From contig NZ_BSTN01000038.1 of the NCBI RefSeq assembly GCF_030269545.1, forward strand, positions 1 to 41,834: a DNA stretch of 41,834 nucleotides, given 5' to 3'. Under the pieces are notes generated by a model. The model was given only the letters and a program-made list of their open reading frames with translations. It was not told the DNA's origin and searched no databases. The translations under genes and the position numbers were made by a program. The stretch's first letter is position 1. Each line of letters begins with the position of its first letter. The DNA comes from Actinomadura sp. NBRC 104425 (lineage in GTDB: Bacteria; Actinomycetota; Actinomycetes; Streptosporangiales; Streptosporangiaceae). Below, piece after piece: positions 23,684 to 32,610 of this stretch.

Positions 23684-25119
23684 CCGGAACCGGCCCCACC
23701 CGGAGCTACGGGGACTGGCGGCAGAGCCGGTCGATCGGCCTGGGCGGCATGGACACCCGCCAGACCGTGATGGTGGTCTCCTCCGTCCTCGTCCCGCTGT
23801 TCGCCTTCGCGTTCGCCGGCCCGGCGCCCGGCCTGACCGCCGCCGTTCCCGCCGCGGCGGTGCTGCTGCTGGCGGTCACCCGCCGCGGCGGCGTGCTCGT
23901 CCTGGACCTGGCCATCGCCCGGCTGCGCTGGCAGCGGGCGCACTGGCGGGCCGAGACCGCCTACCGCGGACACGTGCTCACCGAGCTGCCCAGAGCCTGG
24001 GACCTGCCCGGCCTCCTGGCGCCGCTGCGGCTGCTGCAGGTCGACGACCCCGGCCGCGGCCCGGTCGGCGTGGTCTGGAACCAGGCCACCGGCCGCATGT
24101 CCGCCACGGTGCTGCTGTCCCCGGCCGGGGCGCTGCTCAACGACCTGTCCACCATCAACACCCAGGTCGCCTCCTGGGGGAACCTGCTGGCCTCCCTGGC
24201 CGACGACGAGTCCGTCTGCCACGCCGCCGTCACCATCGAGCTGGTGCCCGAGGCCGGCACCCGCCTGGCCGACCACGTGGCCGCCCGGGTCGCGCCCGAC
24301 GCGCCCCGGCTGGCCAAGGACGTCCTCGACCAGCTGGTGGCCGCCGCGCCCCGCGGCGCGTCCCAGGTGCGCGCCCGGCTGACCCTGACGGTGGATCCGG
24401 CGCGCGGCGGCCGCAGGCCCCGCTCGGCCGCCGACGCGGCCGCCGAGGCGGTCCGCGCCCTGGGCGGGCTGTCGATCAGCGCGGCCGGCGCCGACGTGCT
24501 GCGCCGCGCCACCCCCGCCGACCTGGTCCGCATCGTGCGGACCGCGTTCGACCCCGCCGCCGAGGCCGCGCCCGAGAGCGCCTGGAAGCTGGACTGGTCG
24601 GACTCCGGCCCCCTCACCGCCGAGGAGCACCTGGACCACTACGAACACGACGGCGCGCACTCGATCTCGTGGGTGCTGCTGGCCGCGCCCCGCCAGCGGG
24701 TGGCGCACGACGTGCTGTTCCCCCTGCTCCGGCCGGGCCGGTTCCCCCGCCGCGTGACGATCATGTACCGGACGCTGTCGCGCGAGGAGGCCGGCGCCGT
24801 CCTGGAACGCGAGGCCAACGTCGCGGCCGCCCGCGAGATCGCCCGCCGCAAGTCGCGCCGCGACCCCACCGCGCGGGAGGCCGCCGACCGGGCCCGCGCG
24901 ATCCGCGCCGCCCGCCAGGAGGCCCGCGGCGCCGGACTGGTGCAGTTCACCCTGCACGTCACCACCACCGTGACCGACCCGGCCGACCTTGAGGAGGCCA
25001 AGAGCGAGGTCGAACGAGCCGCCGGCGACTCGCGGCTGAAGCTGCGGGTGGCGCGCGGCGGGCAGGCCGCCGCCTTCGCCGCCGGACTGCCGGTCGGCGT
25101 CTTCCCACCGGACGCCTGA
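23680..25119 (+). CDS. SCO6880 family T4SS protein (479 aa)
   Basis: The family combines two N-terminal membrane helices (TVMVVSSVLVPLFAFAFAGP and AAVPAAAVLLLAVTRRGGVL) with a VirB4 N-domain-like cytoplasmic part lacking a P-loop. Typical blocks are VGVVWNQATGRMSATVLLSP, WGNLLASLADDESVCHAAVT, and a Gln/Arg-rich region ending VQFTLHVTTTVTDPADLEEA. It acts with the ATPase encoded next, 31 bp downstream. The GTG at 23680 overlaps the VirB6-like stop. Confidence 0.85.
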   Translation: MTGTGPTRSYGDWRQSRSIGLGGMDTRQTVMVVSSVLVPLFAFAFAGPAPGLTAAVPAAAVLLLAVTRRGGVLVLDLAIARLRWQRAHWRAETAYRGHVLTELPRAWDLPGLLAPLRLLQVDDPGRGPVGVVWNQATGRMSATVLLSPAGALLNDLSTINTQVASWGNLLASLADDESVCHAAVTIELVPEAGTRLADHVAARVAPDAPRLAKDVLDQLVAAAPRGASQVRARLTLTVDPARGGRRPRSAADAAAEAVRALGGLSISAAGADVLRRATPADLVRIVRTAFDPAAEAAPESAWKLDWSDSGPLTAEEHLDHYEHDGAHSISWVLLAAPRQRVAHDVLFPLLRPGRFPRRVTIMYRTLSREEAGAVLEREANVAAAREIARRKSRRDPTAREAADRARAIRAARQEARGAGLVQFTLHVTTTVTDPADLEEAKSEVERAAGDSRLKLRVARGGQAAAFAAGLPVGVFPPDA

Positions 25120-25150
25120 CCGGCCGTCACCCCCGCTGGAACCGACAGCG

Positions 25151-26752
25151 ATGAGACAGGGACGCAGGTTGCGCAGGAACCTCAGACGCCCGGCCCCCGA
25201 CAGGCTCGGCGGCCGGAGCGGGCAGCGGCATGCCGGCGACGCGCCGGGCCCCGGCGCAGACGGGCCCGACGGCCGGGGGCAGGGCCGCCCGGCCGCGCTG
25301 AACCGGCGCGTGATCGCCCCTCGCCGCGGGTGGCCCGGCCCGGCCAACGGACGCGCCGCGCACGTCGAGGCCGGGGCGGTGTACCTGGGCACCACCACCG
25401 AAGTCGCCGGGCTGTTCCCGTTCCTGCAGGCCTCCGGCCTGCCCGCCGAGGGCGTGCCGATCGGCCCGGACCTGTTCAGCGGCGAGATGGTCTGCCTGGA
25501 CCCGGCCGGATGGGTCGGCCGCCTCACCTCCAACCCGGGGGTGTGGGTCCAGGGCCAGCCGGGAGTCGGCAAGTCGGCGATCGCCAAGCGCATGGGACTG
25601 GGCCTGGTCGGATACGGCTACCAGCTGCTGATACCGGGCGACGTCAAGGGGGAGTACCGCGACCTGGTGACCGCGCTCGGCGGGCAGGTGGTGCGGATCG
25701 GCCGCGGCCTGGACCGCATCAACCCGCTGGACTCCGGCCCGCTGGGCCGCAGGCTCGCGGCGCTGCCCGCCGACGAGCGGGAACGGCTGCTGGCCGAGGT
25801 CAACGGCCGCCGCAGCGAACTGGTGCACGCGCTGCTGGCCACCGCGCACGGCCTGGGCCGCCGCCCCCGGGCCGCCGAGTCCACCGCGCTCAACACCGCG
25901 ATCCGCGCCACCGTGCTGGCCGCGCCCGGCGCCGACCCGACCCTGCCGGACGTGATCGGCACGCTGCGGAACCCGCCGCAGGAGCTGATGGACAAGCTGA
26001 TGGTGCGCGGCCGGGACGAGTACATCGCCCTCACCCGGGAACTGGTGGCGGCGCTGGAGAACCTGTGCGACGGGCCGCTGGCGGGCCTGTTCGACGCGCC
26101 CACCACCACGCCGCTGGACCTGGACGCCCCGGCCGTCAGCGTGGACCTGTCGGCGATCCTGACCGCGGGCGACAACGTGGTCGCCGCCGGGCTGCTGGCG
26201 TGCTGGGCCTACTCCTACTCGGCCGTCGACACCTCCCGCGCGTTCGGGTTCGCCGGCCGTCCCATCGTGCTGGTCCTGGACGAGCTGTGGCGGGCGCTGC
26301 GGGCAGGGCCGGGGATGGTGGAGGCGATGGACGGCATCACCCGGCTCAACAGGTCCAAGGGCGAGGTCTCCATGATGGTCACCCATTCGCTGGGCGACCT
26401 GCAGGCGCTGCCGTCCGAGGAGGACCGGGCCAAGGCGCTGGGGTTGATGGAGCGGTGCGACACCGCCGTCCTGGCCGCCATGCCCGCCTCCGAACTGGCG
26501 CGCTTCGCCGAGCAGAAACCGCTCACCGACCGCGAGCGCACGCTCGTGGCGTCCTGGGCGGCGCCGACCGCCACCGGCGTGGACGGCACCGGCCAGATCC
26601 ATCCCGGCCGCGGCAAGTTCCTCATCAAGCTCGGCCACCGGGTCGGCATCCCCGTCCGGCTGCAGCTCACCGCAGCCGAGGCCCGGCTGTACGACACCGA
26701 CCAGGCCATCCGCCGCCGGCTCGCCGAGGAGGCCGGGGGAGGGGCCCGATGA
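25151..26752 (+). CDS. VirB4-like conjugation ATPase (533 aa)
   Basis: The protein powers assembly and transport in the secretion channel. Walker A is VWVQGQPGVGKSAIAKRMGL (P-loop at residues about 134-141). Walker B is RPIVLVLDELWRALR (about 372-380). A later Gln/His-containing sensor region reads EVSMMVTHSLGDLQALPSEE. The first 70 residues are basic and disordered. It lacks the VirB4 N-domain, which is supplied by the preceding SCO6880 protein. It overlaps the coupling-protein gene by 4 bp (ATGA). Confidence 0.87.
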   Translation: MRQGRRLRRNLRRPAPDRLGGRSGQRHAGDAPGPGADGPDGRGQGRPAALNRRVIAPRRGWPGPANGRAAHVEAGAVYLGTTTEVAGLFPFLQASGLPAEGVPIGPDLFSGEMVCLDPAGWVGRLTSNPGVWVQGQPGVGKSAIAKRMGLGLVGYGYQLLIPGDVKGEYRDLVTALGGQVVRIGRGLDRINPLDSGPLGRRLAALPADERERLLAEVNGRRSELVHALLATAHGLGRRPRAAESTALNTAIRATVLAAPGADPTLPDVIGTLRNPPQELMDKLMVRGRDEYIALTRELVAALENLCDGPLAGLFDAPTTTPLDLDAPAVSVDLSAILTAGDNVVAAGLLACWAYSYSAVDTSRAFGFAGRPIVLVLDELWRALRAGPGMVEAMDGITRLNRSKGEVSMMVTHSLGDLQALPSEEDRAKALGLMERCDTAVLAAMPASELARFAEQKPLTDRERTLVASWAAPTATGVDGTGQIHPGRGKFLIKLGHRVGIPVRLQLTAAEARLYDTDQAIRRRLAEEAGGGAR

Positions 26753-28551
26753 CCGGGGACCGGCCGTCACCGCGCGGCGGCGACCTCGCCCCGTGGCTCA
26801 TCCTGGGGGTGATGGCGGCCGGGCTGACGCTGCTGGCCGTCGTGTGGACGGGCGGCACCCTGGGAGCCGCTGTGACCGGCGGCGGCTGGCACCCGCCGTC
26901 CTTCTCCCTGGCCACCCTGGCGGCCTTCCTGCGCGGCGGCCCCGCCGCGCTGTGGCCGAACGCTCCCACCGCCGGGCCGATCGCCGGCATGCTCGCCGCC
27001 ACCGCCGCCCTGGCCGCCCCGCTCGTCCCGGCCGCGCGGTGGCTGGGGCGCCGCCGGTCCCGCGGCGGGCTGGCCGCCGTCGCGCAGCTGGCCGACCTGA
27101 CCCGGCCCGGCATGGCCGACCGCGCCCGGCTGCTGCGGCCCTCCCTCGCCGGGGCCGACGAGATCGACGCCCGCGAGGTGGGGATCCGCCTGGGCGACAT
27201 GGAGCCGCGCGGCCCTGCCCTGTACGCGTCCTGGGAGGACACCCTGCTGGCGCTGATGGGCCCGCGTTCGGGCAAGACCAGCGCCGTCGCCGTCCCCACC
27301 ATCCTGCGCGCCCCCGGACCGGTCGTGGTCACCTCGGTCCGCGAGGACGTCTACACCCTCACCGCCACCGCGCAGGCCCGGCGCACCGACCCCGAGGACG
27401 GCCGGCCCGCGCAGCTGTGGGCACTGGACCCGCAGCACATCGCGTTCCTGCCCCGCGACTGGTGGTTCGACATCCTGGCCGAGGCCCGCACCTTCGAGGG
27501 CGCCTGGCGGCTGGGCGGGCACTTCATCTCCCTGCTCGGCGACAGCGACCGCCTCAACTCCGACTTCTGGCTGTCGGCCGCCCGCGCCCTGCTGACCGGC
27601 ATGTTCCTGTCCGCGTCCCGCGCAGGCCGCCCCATCTCCCAGGTGCTGCGCTGGCTGGGCAATCCCGCCGACACCGAACCCCTGGACGCCCTGCGGGGCC
27701 ACCCGGTCGGCGCCGACCTGCGCAGCCGCATGGACGCCGCCGTCGAGACCCGCGACGGCATCTACCAGACCGCCCGCGAAGCGGTCTCCTGCCTGCTCGA
27801 CCCCGACATCCTCGCCTGGGTCACCCCGCCGGCCCCCACCGACACCGCCAAGGTGCGCCGGTTCGACCCCGACGCGTTCGTCGCCGGCCGCGACACCCTG
27901 TACCTGCTGTCGAAGAAGGGCACCGCCTCGGCCGCCGGGATCGTCGCCGCCCTCACCGACGCCGTCCTGCGCGCCGCCGAACGCCGCGCCGACCGCTCGG
28001 CCGGACGGCTCGACCCGCCCCTGACGGTCATCCTCGACGAGGCCGCCAACGTCTGCCGCATTGCCGACCTGCCCGACATGTACTCCTACATGGGCGGCAA
28101 GGGCGTCATCCTGATCACCATCATCCAGAACTACCCGCAGGGGCAGGCCGCCTGGGGCAGGACGGGCATGGCGGCGCTGTGGAACGCCTCCACCGTCAAA
28201 CTCATCGGCGCCGGCGTCGACGACCCCCGCCTGGCCGAGGACGTCTCCAAGCTCATCGGCGAACACGACGTCCCCGTCCGCAGCGTCTCCTACGGCGGCC
28301 AGCAGGGCCGCTCCACCAGCACCACCCCGCAGCTGCGCCGCATCGTCCCGCCCGACAAGGTCCGCTCCCTGCGCCGCGGCCACGCGTTCCTGTTCGCCAC
28401 CGGCCACCCCGTGACCCTGCTCAAACTCCGGCCCTGGTTCGGCGAACCAGGCGCCGACCGGCTGCGAGCCGACCTCACCCGCCAGCGCGACCTGCTCAAG
28501 GCCCGCGCCGAACGCGCCACGTCCACCGCCGACTCACACCGACAGACATGA
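26749..28551 (+). CDS. VirD4-like type IV coupling protein (600 aa)
   Basis: The coupling protein brings the relaxase-DNA complex to the channel. Two N-terminal membrane regions (PWLILGVMAAGLTLLAVVWT and AGMLAATAALAAPLVPAARW) are followed by Walker A MGPRSGKTSAVAVPTI (about residue 171), TSVREDVYTL, Walker B PPLTVILDEAANVCRI (about 430) and the TraM/TraG-type block YSYMGGKGVILITIIQNYPQ. Its stop overlaps the DUF4913 gene. Together with the relaxase at 37250-39493 it argues for a self-transmissible or mobilisable element. Confidence 0.9.
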   Translation: MTGDRPSPRGGDLAPWLILGVMAAGLTLLAVVWTGGTLGAAVTGGGWHPPSFSLATLAAFLRGGPAALWPNAPTAGPIAGMLAATAALAAPLVPAARWLGRRRSRGGLAAVAQLADLTRPGMADRARLLRPSLAGADEIDAREVGIRLGDMEPRGPALYASWEDTLLALMGPRSGKTSAVAVPTILRAPGPVVVTSVREDVYTLTATAQARRTDPEDGRPAQLWALDPQHIAFLPRDWWFDILAEARTFEGAWRLGGHFISLLGDSDRLNSDFWLSAARALLTGMFLSASRAGRPISQVLRWLGNPADTEPLDALRGHPVGADLRSRMDAAVETRDGIYQTAREAVSCLLDPDILAWVTPPAPTDTAKVRRFDPDAFVAGRDTLYLLSKKGTASAAGIVAALTDAVLRAAERRADRSAGRLDPPLTVILDEAANVCRIADLPDMYSYMGGKGVILITIIQNYPQGQAAWGRTGMAALWNASTVKLIGAGVDDPRLAEDVSKLIGEHDVPVRSVSYGGQQGRSTSTTPQLRRIVPPDKVRSLRRGHAFLFATGHPVTLLKLRPWFGEPGADRLRADLTRQRDLLKARAERATSTADSHRQT

Positions 28552-29132
28552 CGAACAGCAACGACCGCCGGTACGCCGAGGACATCGCGGACCTCAAGGC
28601 CCAGGTCAAAGGGCTCGCCACGAAGGTGCGGGAGCTGCAGGAGCAACTGGAGCAGCTGATCGCCAGCGGCCCGGCCGTGCCTCTCAGGCCCCCAGAGGCG
28701 ACGGCGGCCCCGCCTCCTGCCGAAGCCGGCTCCGCAGAACCGCACATCCTGTCGCTGGACGGCGAGGCCTTCACGCGGGCGCTGGAGAAGCTGGCGACCT
28801 GGGTGGACGACTACTTCATCCCGGCCTTCGTGGCGGGCCGTCCGATCAAACCGACCAGCCCATGGTGCCCCGAGTGGTGGCGCCACCCCGAGGCACTCAC
28901 CCGTCTGGAGGCGCTGCATCGCGCCTTCGAGGAACTGGTCACCTCACCCAAGGCCACGCAGAGCGGGCACGCCAGGTGGATCACCGACTACGTCGACCCC
29001 ACGCTGGAGCAGCTGCGCTCACCCACCGGCCCCTTCATCCGCTGCACCACCGACCCCGACTACCCGAAGCACAACGCCCCGCAGGCCTTCCCTCTCGCCC
29101 GCGTCGATCAGCTCCCCACCAACACCGACTGA
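28548..29132 (+). CDS. DUF4913 family protein (194 aa)
   Basis: An N-terminal coiled coil (IADLKAQVKGLATKVRELQE, then QLEQLI) is followed by a Pro/Ala linker. The DUF4913 core includes WVDDYFIPAFVAG, WCPEWWRHPEALTRLEALHR, TDYVDPTLEQLRSPTGPFIR and HNAPQAFPLARV. This small soluble protein is regularly encoded after the coupling protein in actinobacterial conjugative clusters, but its role is unknown. It is the last gene of the operon; a CRISPR leader starts about 45 bp later. Confidence 0.85.
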   Translation: MTNSNDRRYAEDIADLKAQVKGLATKVRELQEQLEQLIASGPAVPLRPPEATAAPPPAEAGSAEPHILSLDGEAFTRALEKLATWVDDYFIPAFVAGRPIKPTSPWCPEWWRHPEALTRLEALHRAFEELVTSPKATQSGHARWITDYVDPTLEQLRSPTGPFIRCTTDPDYPKHNAPQAFPLARVDQLPTNTD

Positions 29133-29179
29133 GCCTCCGGCTCCCTCGCCATGGCTCGCGCTGAGGGCAGGCACCCGCG

Positions 29180-29386
29180 AATCCAACCAAATGAGAACCC
29201 ACCCCCGCCGTCATAGACTCGCAGGTCAACAAGTATCAGCCCCGCACACGCGGGGATGGTCCTCGTGCCGACCGTGCCCGTCGACACGGCGTGGCATCAG
29301 CCCCGCACACGCGGGGATGGTCCCGGAGCCGTCCATCGGGAGCGCTCCCGACGCTGTCGTCGGCCCTGCGCACGCGGGGGTGGTTC
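29180..29386 (+). CRISPR. CRISPR array 4 with leader (3 repeats)
   Basis: The leader (GAATCCAACCAAATGAGAAC, then CATAGACTCGCAGG) runs to 29234. Repeats start at 29235, 29296 and 29359. The first two read ATCAGCCCCGCACACG and end GATGGTCC, resembling the first repeat of array 2. The third is the trailer form (GGGGGTGGTTC). Two spacers, about 33-35 nt. The array sits directly behind the secretion operon on the same strand. Confidence 0.88.
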
Positions 29387-29657
29387 GGGTCTTGCTGTTC
29401 ACGTCAGCGCTACGGCCAAGGGACCGGACGGCCGACCTACAGACGGAGCGCTCAGCGGCCGCGTCAGCCACGCGTGGGCGCAGCGGCTACCAGTCGTCAG
29501 CATGCGCAAGGAAGGTTCCACAACGGCCTCGCCAATGTGGGCCAACGCAGCGCAACAGCCAACCCCCCGCCTGCTTGTTGGGCCACCCCTGGTCCGTTTG
29601 CGAATCCAACTAAATGAAAACTGGGTTTCTCCGCTATAGAATCGCAGGTCAGCAAGT
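29375..29657 (+). repeat. Inter-array trailer/leader module, copy nearly identical to 35839-36119
   Basis: The module runs from GGGGGTGGTTCGGGTC through GCTGTTCACGTCAGCGCTAC, GGACCGGACGGCCGACCT, AGCGGCTACCAGTCGTCAGC and GTTGGGCCACCCCTGGTCC to the leader end GCTATAGAATCGCAGG. By eye it is over 95% identical to the copy near 36000. No gene is present. The two copies are direct repeats bracketing 6.5 kb. Confidence 0.8.
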
Positions 29658-29929
29658 GTCGGCCCCGCGCACGCGGGGATGTTCCGCGTCCGGGCGGACC
29701 GCCACGGCAGGGACAGCCGTCGGCCCCGCGCACGCGGGGATGTTCCGTGGCCTCACGGGTCCGCCCGGCCAGCATCAGCGTCGGCCCCGCGCACGCGGGG
29801 ATGTTCCGATTCTGCGGACCACGCCCGGCCCGCTGGAGGTGTCGGCCCCGCGCACGCGGGGATGTTCCCTCGGTGAACGTCATCCGCGGGTGGTCGACCC
29901 AGTCGGCCCCGCGCACGCGGGGATGTTCC
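29658..29929 (+). CRISPR. CRISPR array 5, leader-proximal part (5 repeats)
   Basis: Perfect 28-nt repeats start at 29658, 29719, 29780, 29841 and 29902 at exact 61-bp steps, each ending GATGTTCC rather than GATGGTCC. A strong leader precedes it. The fifth spacer is cut after about 26 nt by the IS256-type left end at 29956. Leader and repeats are intact, so this stub should be expressed. Confidence 0.95.
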
Positions 29930-29955
29930 TGGCGGTCGACCCCGGGTTGCGTCCA

Positions 29956-30965
29956 CGGAGGTGGTGTACGAGTTGATGCAGGTCAGAGGGCGTGGCGTCG
30001 TGAAATGAGACGGCCATCGCGTGATCCTTCGAGAAGCCGAAAACCAAGATCGAAGGAGAGGACGCGATGGCCGATGACACCAGTGTGGACCCTGCGGGCT
30101 GGTTTGCCGAGCAGATCGGGGCGTGTGAGCCGGATCTGCTGCGATCGATGGTCAAGACGATGGCCGAGGCGCTGATGAGCGCGGAGGCCGACGCGATGTG
30201 CGGCGCCGGCTACGGCGAGCGCAGCAGCGAGCGGGTCAACCGCCGCAACGGCTACCGGCAGCGGGACTGGGACACCCGCGCCGGCACCGTGGAGCTGGCG
30301 ATCCCGAAGCTGCGCAGCGGGTCGTACTTCCCCGGGTGGTTGTTGGAGCGCCGCCGCCGGGCCGAGCAGGCCCTGGTGAGCGTGATGGCCACCTCGTATC
30401 TGCTGGGGGTGTCCACGCGGCGGGTGGACAGACTGGTCGAGCAGATGGGCATCCAGGGCATTTCGAAAAGCCAGGTGTCGGAGATGTCGAAGGTGCTGGA
30501 CGAACAGGTGGCCGCGTTCCGCAACCGGCCGTTGGAGGCCGGGCCGTATGCGTTCGTGTGGCTGGACGCCCTCACCCAGAAGGTGCGTGAGGGCGGCCGC
30601 ACCGTGAACGTGCACGTGCTGGTGACCACCGGCGTCAACGCCGACGGGCACCGCGAGATCCTCGGGGTCGAGGTGGCCTCGGCCGAGGACGGCGCCGGAT
30701 GGCTCGCCTTTCTGCGCGGGCTGGTCGCCCGCGGCCTGTCCGGCGTCCAGCTGGTCGTCTCCGACGCCCACGCCGGGCTGGTCGAGGCGGTCGCATCGAC
30801 GCTGCCGGGGGCGTCCTGGCAGCGGTGCCGCACCCACTACCTGCGCAACCTGCTCACCAGAGTCCCCAAGTCGGCCCAGCCGTGGGTGGCGACGCTGGTG
30901 CGCACCATCTTCGACCAGCCCGCCGCCGAAGAGGTCCACGCCCAGCACGCCCGGGTCGTCGCCTC
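29956..30965 (+). mobile_element. IS256-type element, left part only, inserted in CRISPR array 5
   Basis: The left terminus is GGAGGTGGTGTACGAGTTG at 29957, inside a spacer. About 1 kb of the element remains. The right end is missing: transposase coding sequence runs straight into a partial spacer and the repeat at 30988. The 8 nt before the left end are not repeated on the right side, so insertion was followed by a deletion that removed the 3' third of the IS and probably some repeats. Confidence 0.8.
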
Positions 30966-30987
30966 GCTGGCACCGTCGACGCCATCG
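30067..30987 (+). pseudogene. Truncated IS256-family (Mutator) transposase
   Basis: It starts MADDTSVDPAGWFAEQIGAC and shows classic IS256 features: ADAMCGAGYGERSSERVNRR, NGYRQRDWDTRAGTVELAIP, the first catalytic Asp in FVWLDALTQKVREGG (about 169) and the second in LVVSDAHAGLVEA (about 231). Native similarity ends near HAQHARVVASLA, about residue 300 of the usual 400, so the catalytic Glu is lost. The frame then reads into CRISPR repeats, giving a meaningless repetitive tail. It is inactive. Confidence 0.9.
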
Positions 30988-31441
30988 GTCGGCCCCGCGC
31001 ACGCGGGGATGTTCCCTCCGTCGAGCTGCCGGTCAGAGCCTTGTCCAGGTCGGCCCCGCGCACGCGGGGATGTTCCGCGACCCGGCGCTGGGAGTCGTTC
31101 GAGGTTCTTGTCGGCCCCGCGCACGCGGGGATGTTCCATACGATGGCCCGCTGTCGATTCAGCCTCCGCCGTCGGCCCCGCGCACGCGGGGATGTTCCAC
31201 TCCATGTAGAACCGTCCGGGAACGTTAGCTTGGTCGGCCCCGCGCACGCGGGGATGTTCCGGACACCGCCGCGCGGGAATTGGTCACGCGATAGTCGGCC
31301 CCGCGCACGCGGGGATGTTCCTGGGCACGGGTCGGCATCCGTGATGCGCGCCCAGTCGGCCCCGCGCACGCGGGGATGTCCCTGGCCTTGCGGTATCCGG
31401 GGGCCAGGTTCGCGGCCGGCCCCGCGCATGCTCTTTCTCCG
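30988..31441 (+). CRISPR. CRISPR array 5, leader-distal part (8 repeats)
   Basis: Repeats start at 30988, 31049, 31110, 31171, 31233, 31294 and 31355 with 33-34-nt spacers, then a badly decayed unit near 31414 (CCCCGCGCATGC). They end GATGTTCC, like 29658-29929, so both parts were one array before the IS insertion. This half is now cut off from the leader promoter. It decays at the far end without the GGGGGTGGTTC trailer seen in arrays 4, 6 and 7. Confidence 0.93.
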
Positions 31442-31492
31442 CTCGCCCTGCTCGCCCGCGACCTCGCCGCATTACCAGTCGCCCCGCATGCG

Positions 31493-31528
31493 GCCGCCCC
31501 CACCCTCCACACGGAGGGCGGGGGCGGC
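31493..31528. terminator. Strong GC hairpin between array 5 and cassette B
   Basis: GCCGCCCCCACCCTCC pairs with GGAGGGCGGGGGCGGC (one mismatch) across an ACAC loop, followed on the plus strand by TTCGTC. It lies 18 bp beyond the stop of the minus-strand 39-aa gene and after the end of array 5, so it may end transcription from both sides. Confidence 0.7.
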
Positions 31529-31546
31529 TTCGTCATGCCCGCTCAA

Positions 31547-31666
31547 CTACACTGCGGGCTGGCCGGATCCGTCGCACTTCTTGCGGTCGCCGGGCGGCTG
31601 GTGGTCGGGGGTCGGGTCGCCCTTCTTGGCCGAGGTGCGCGACCCGCACACCGGGCATTTCGCCAT
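31547..31666 (-). CDS. Tiny Cys-containing protein, zinc-ribbon-like (39 aa)
   Basis: An ATG at 31664-31666 with GGAAGGAGAT before it opens a 39-codon frame. The product starts MAKCPVCGSRTSAKKGDPTP and ends KKCDGSGQPAV. The CPVC knuckle plus a later Cys suggests metal binding, although a fourth ligand is not obvious. The ATG overlaps the stop of the 164-aa gene (TGATG), a sign of coupled translation, and a strong hairpin follows. Similar Lys/Cys-rich mini-proteins occur in actinomycete mobile elements. Function unknown. Confidence 0.65.
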   Translation of the reverse strand: MAKCPVCGSRTSAKKGDPTPDHQPPGDRKKCDGSGQPAV

Positions 31667-32160
31667 CAGATCTCCTTCCGCTGCTGGAACTCTCCTTCCT
31701 GGGTGGGCTTCGCACCGGCGGGCAGCGTGTGCAGGAACAGGCCGTAGTTCGTGTGGCCCGAGTGGAATTGGACCTCCAGCCCGTACGGACGCGGCCCGTC
31801 CTCTCCCGCCGCTGCTTTGCCGGTGACGCTCTTGATCTCCGGGCTGCCAGCGTTATTGATCAACGCGGCCAGGTGCTGCTCGACCTGCCGCATCGGGAGC
31901 CGACCCGAGGTCGGCAGGTCCGGCACCGTGACCGGCTCGGGCGGCGTCCCGGTGACGGGCTCCTCGGGCACACTGTGGTCGTCGCCGGCGCCGCTGGCGC
32001 GGACCCACTGCACGTACACCTGCGCACCGGTAGCGAACCGGATCGTCGTGCCGCACGGCTTGTGATCGATGCCTGCCTCGGCGAACGGCGCGACCTCGGC
32101 GACCGCGGGGGACGCCGCCAGCACGTCACGCACCCACGGCTCCCATCGGGCCAGCCTCAT
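31666..32160 (-). CDS. Hypothetical protein of cassette B (164 aa)
   Basis: I chose the ATG at 32158-32160 because GGAGGGAG precedes it; an upstream ATG at 32178 is less likely. The product begins MRLARWEPWVRDVLAASPAV and has GTTIRFATGAQVYVQWV, a Pro/Glu-rich linker, and RPYGLEVQFHSGHTNYGLFL near the end. The two strand-rich blocks suggest a small alpha/beta fold. No transmembrane segment. It takes the place held in cassette A by the 47-aa gene. Family not recognised. Confidence 0.7.
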   Translation of the reverse strand: MRLARWEPWVRDVLAASPAVAEVAPFAEAGIDHKPCGTTIRFATGAQVYVQWVRASGAGDDHSVPEEPVTGTPPEPVTVPDLPTSGRLPMRQVEQHLAALINNAGSPEIKSVTGKAAAGEDGPRPYGLEVQFHSGHTNYGLFLHTLPAGAKPTQEGEFQQRKEI

Positions 32161-32216
32161 ATCGTCTCCCTCCGTCATGCCATGTCAGCGGGGCCACGCT
32201 ACCGGCGGCGGGGGCG

Positions 32217-32359
32217 GGGCGGGCCACCGCGCCATGGAGACCCGCCCCGCCCGTCTGGTGCCGCGCCCCGGGAGGTACCCCTACGCACACGGGGGCGCGG
32301 CGGTCTGGAACCGCGGCCCGGGGCGTGGATGTGCCGCCGGCCGCCCGGGACCGCGGGGT
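32217..32359 (-). repeat. Conserved 143-bp noncoding element, copy B
   Basis: Partner of 370-512, of the same length and orientation and equally placed after the frame-shifted 82-aa gene. Blocks such as CGCACACGGGGGCGCGGCG and TCTGGAACCGCGGCCCGGGG are unchanged. No coding potential is seen. Confidence 0.55.
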
Positions 32360-32610
32360 CTACGACGTCAGCAGCCGCCGGGTGACCTCGGCGACCCCGT
32401 CGGGGGACGTGCATGTGCCGGCACTCATCGCCGATCCGCACGGCCAGCCACCAGCCGTCACCGACGGTCTACGGCGATCGCCGGCCGTCCGCCGGTGTCG
32501 TCGTCGAAGGCGTTCCAGACGTCGGGGTAGCACCGGCGGATGAGGACCGACCGGCCGCCGATCCGCACGCAGATGCGCCGACCGACGTCCTCGGACAGGT
32601 CGCCGGTCAC
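32360..32610 (-). pseudogene. Cassette B copy of the frame-shifted 82-aa gene
   Basis: The copy starts like its paralogue (GTG at 32608-32610, overlapping the previous stop) and encodes RIGGRSVLIRRCYPDVWNAF. One extra base in CGTCGGTGA, relative to copy A, then creates a premature stop after AIAVDRR. Downstream, the coding signal resumes and again jumps frame at a C5 run (32402-32406) to end DGVAEVTRRLLTS at 32360. The span is 249 + 2 nt. The extra upstream frameshift makes this copy likely non-functional, unless it results from sequencing error. Confidence 0.5.

Noticed and set aside
23269..25593. 774-codon minus-strand frame antisense to the T4SS genes
   Set aside because: Composition is repetitive Gly/Gln/Ala without domains; the plus strand carries SCO6880 and VirB4-like genes with overlapping starts.
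26767..28407. 546-codon minus-strand frame antisense to the coupling protein
   Set aside because: A shadow of VirD4-like coding sequence.
31376..31747. 123-codon plus-strand frame after array 5
   Set aside because: It begins inside a degenerate repeat and is antisense to two coupled minus-strand genes with good ribosome-binding sites.
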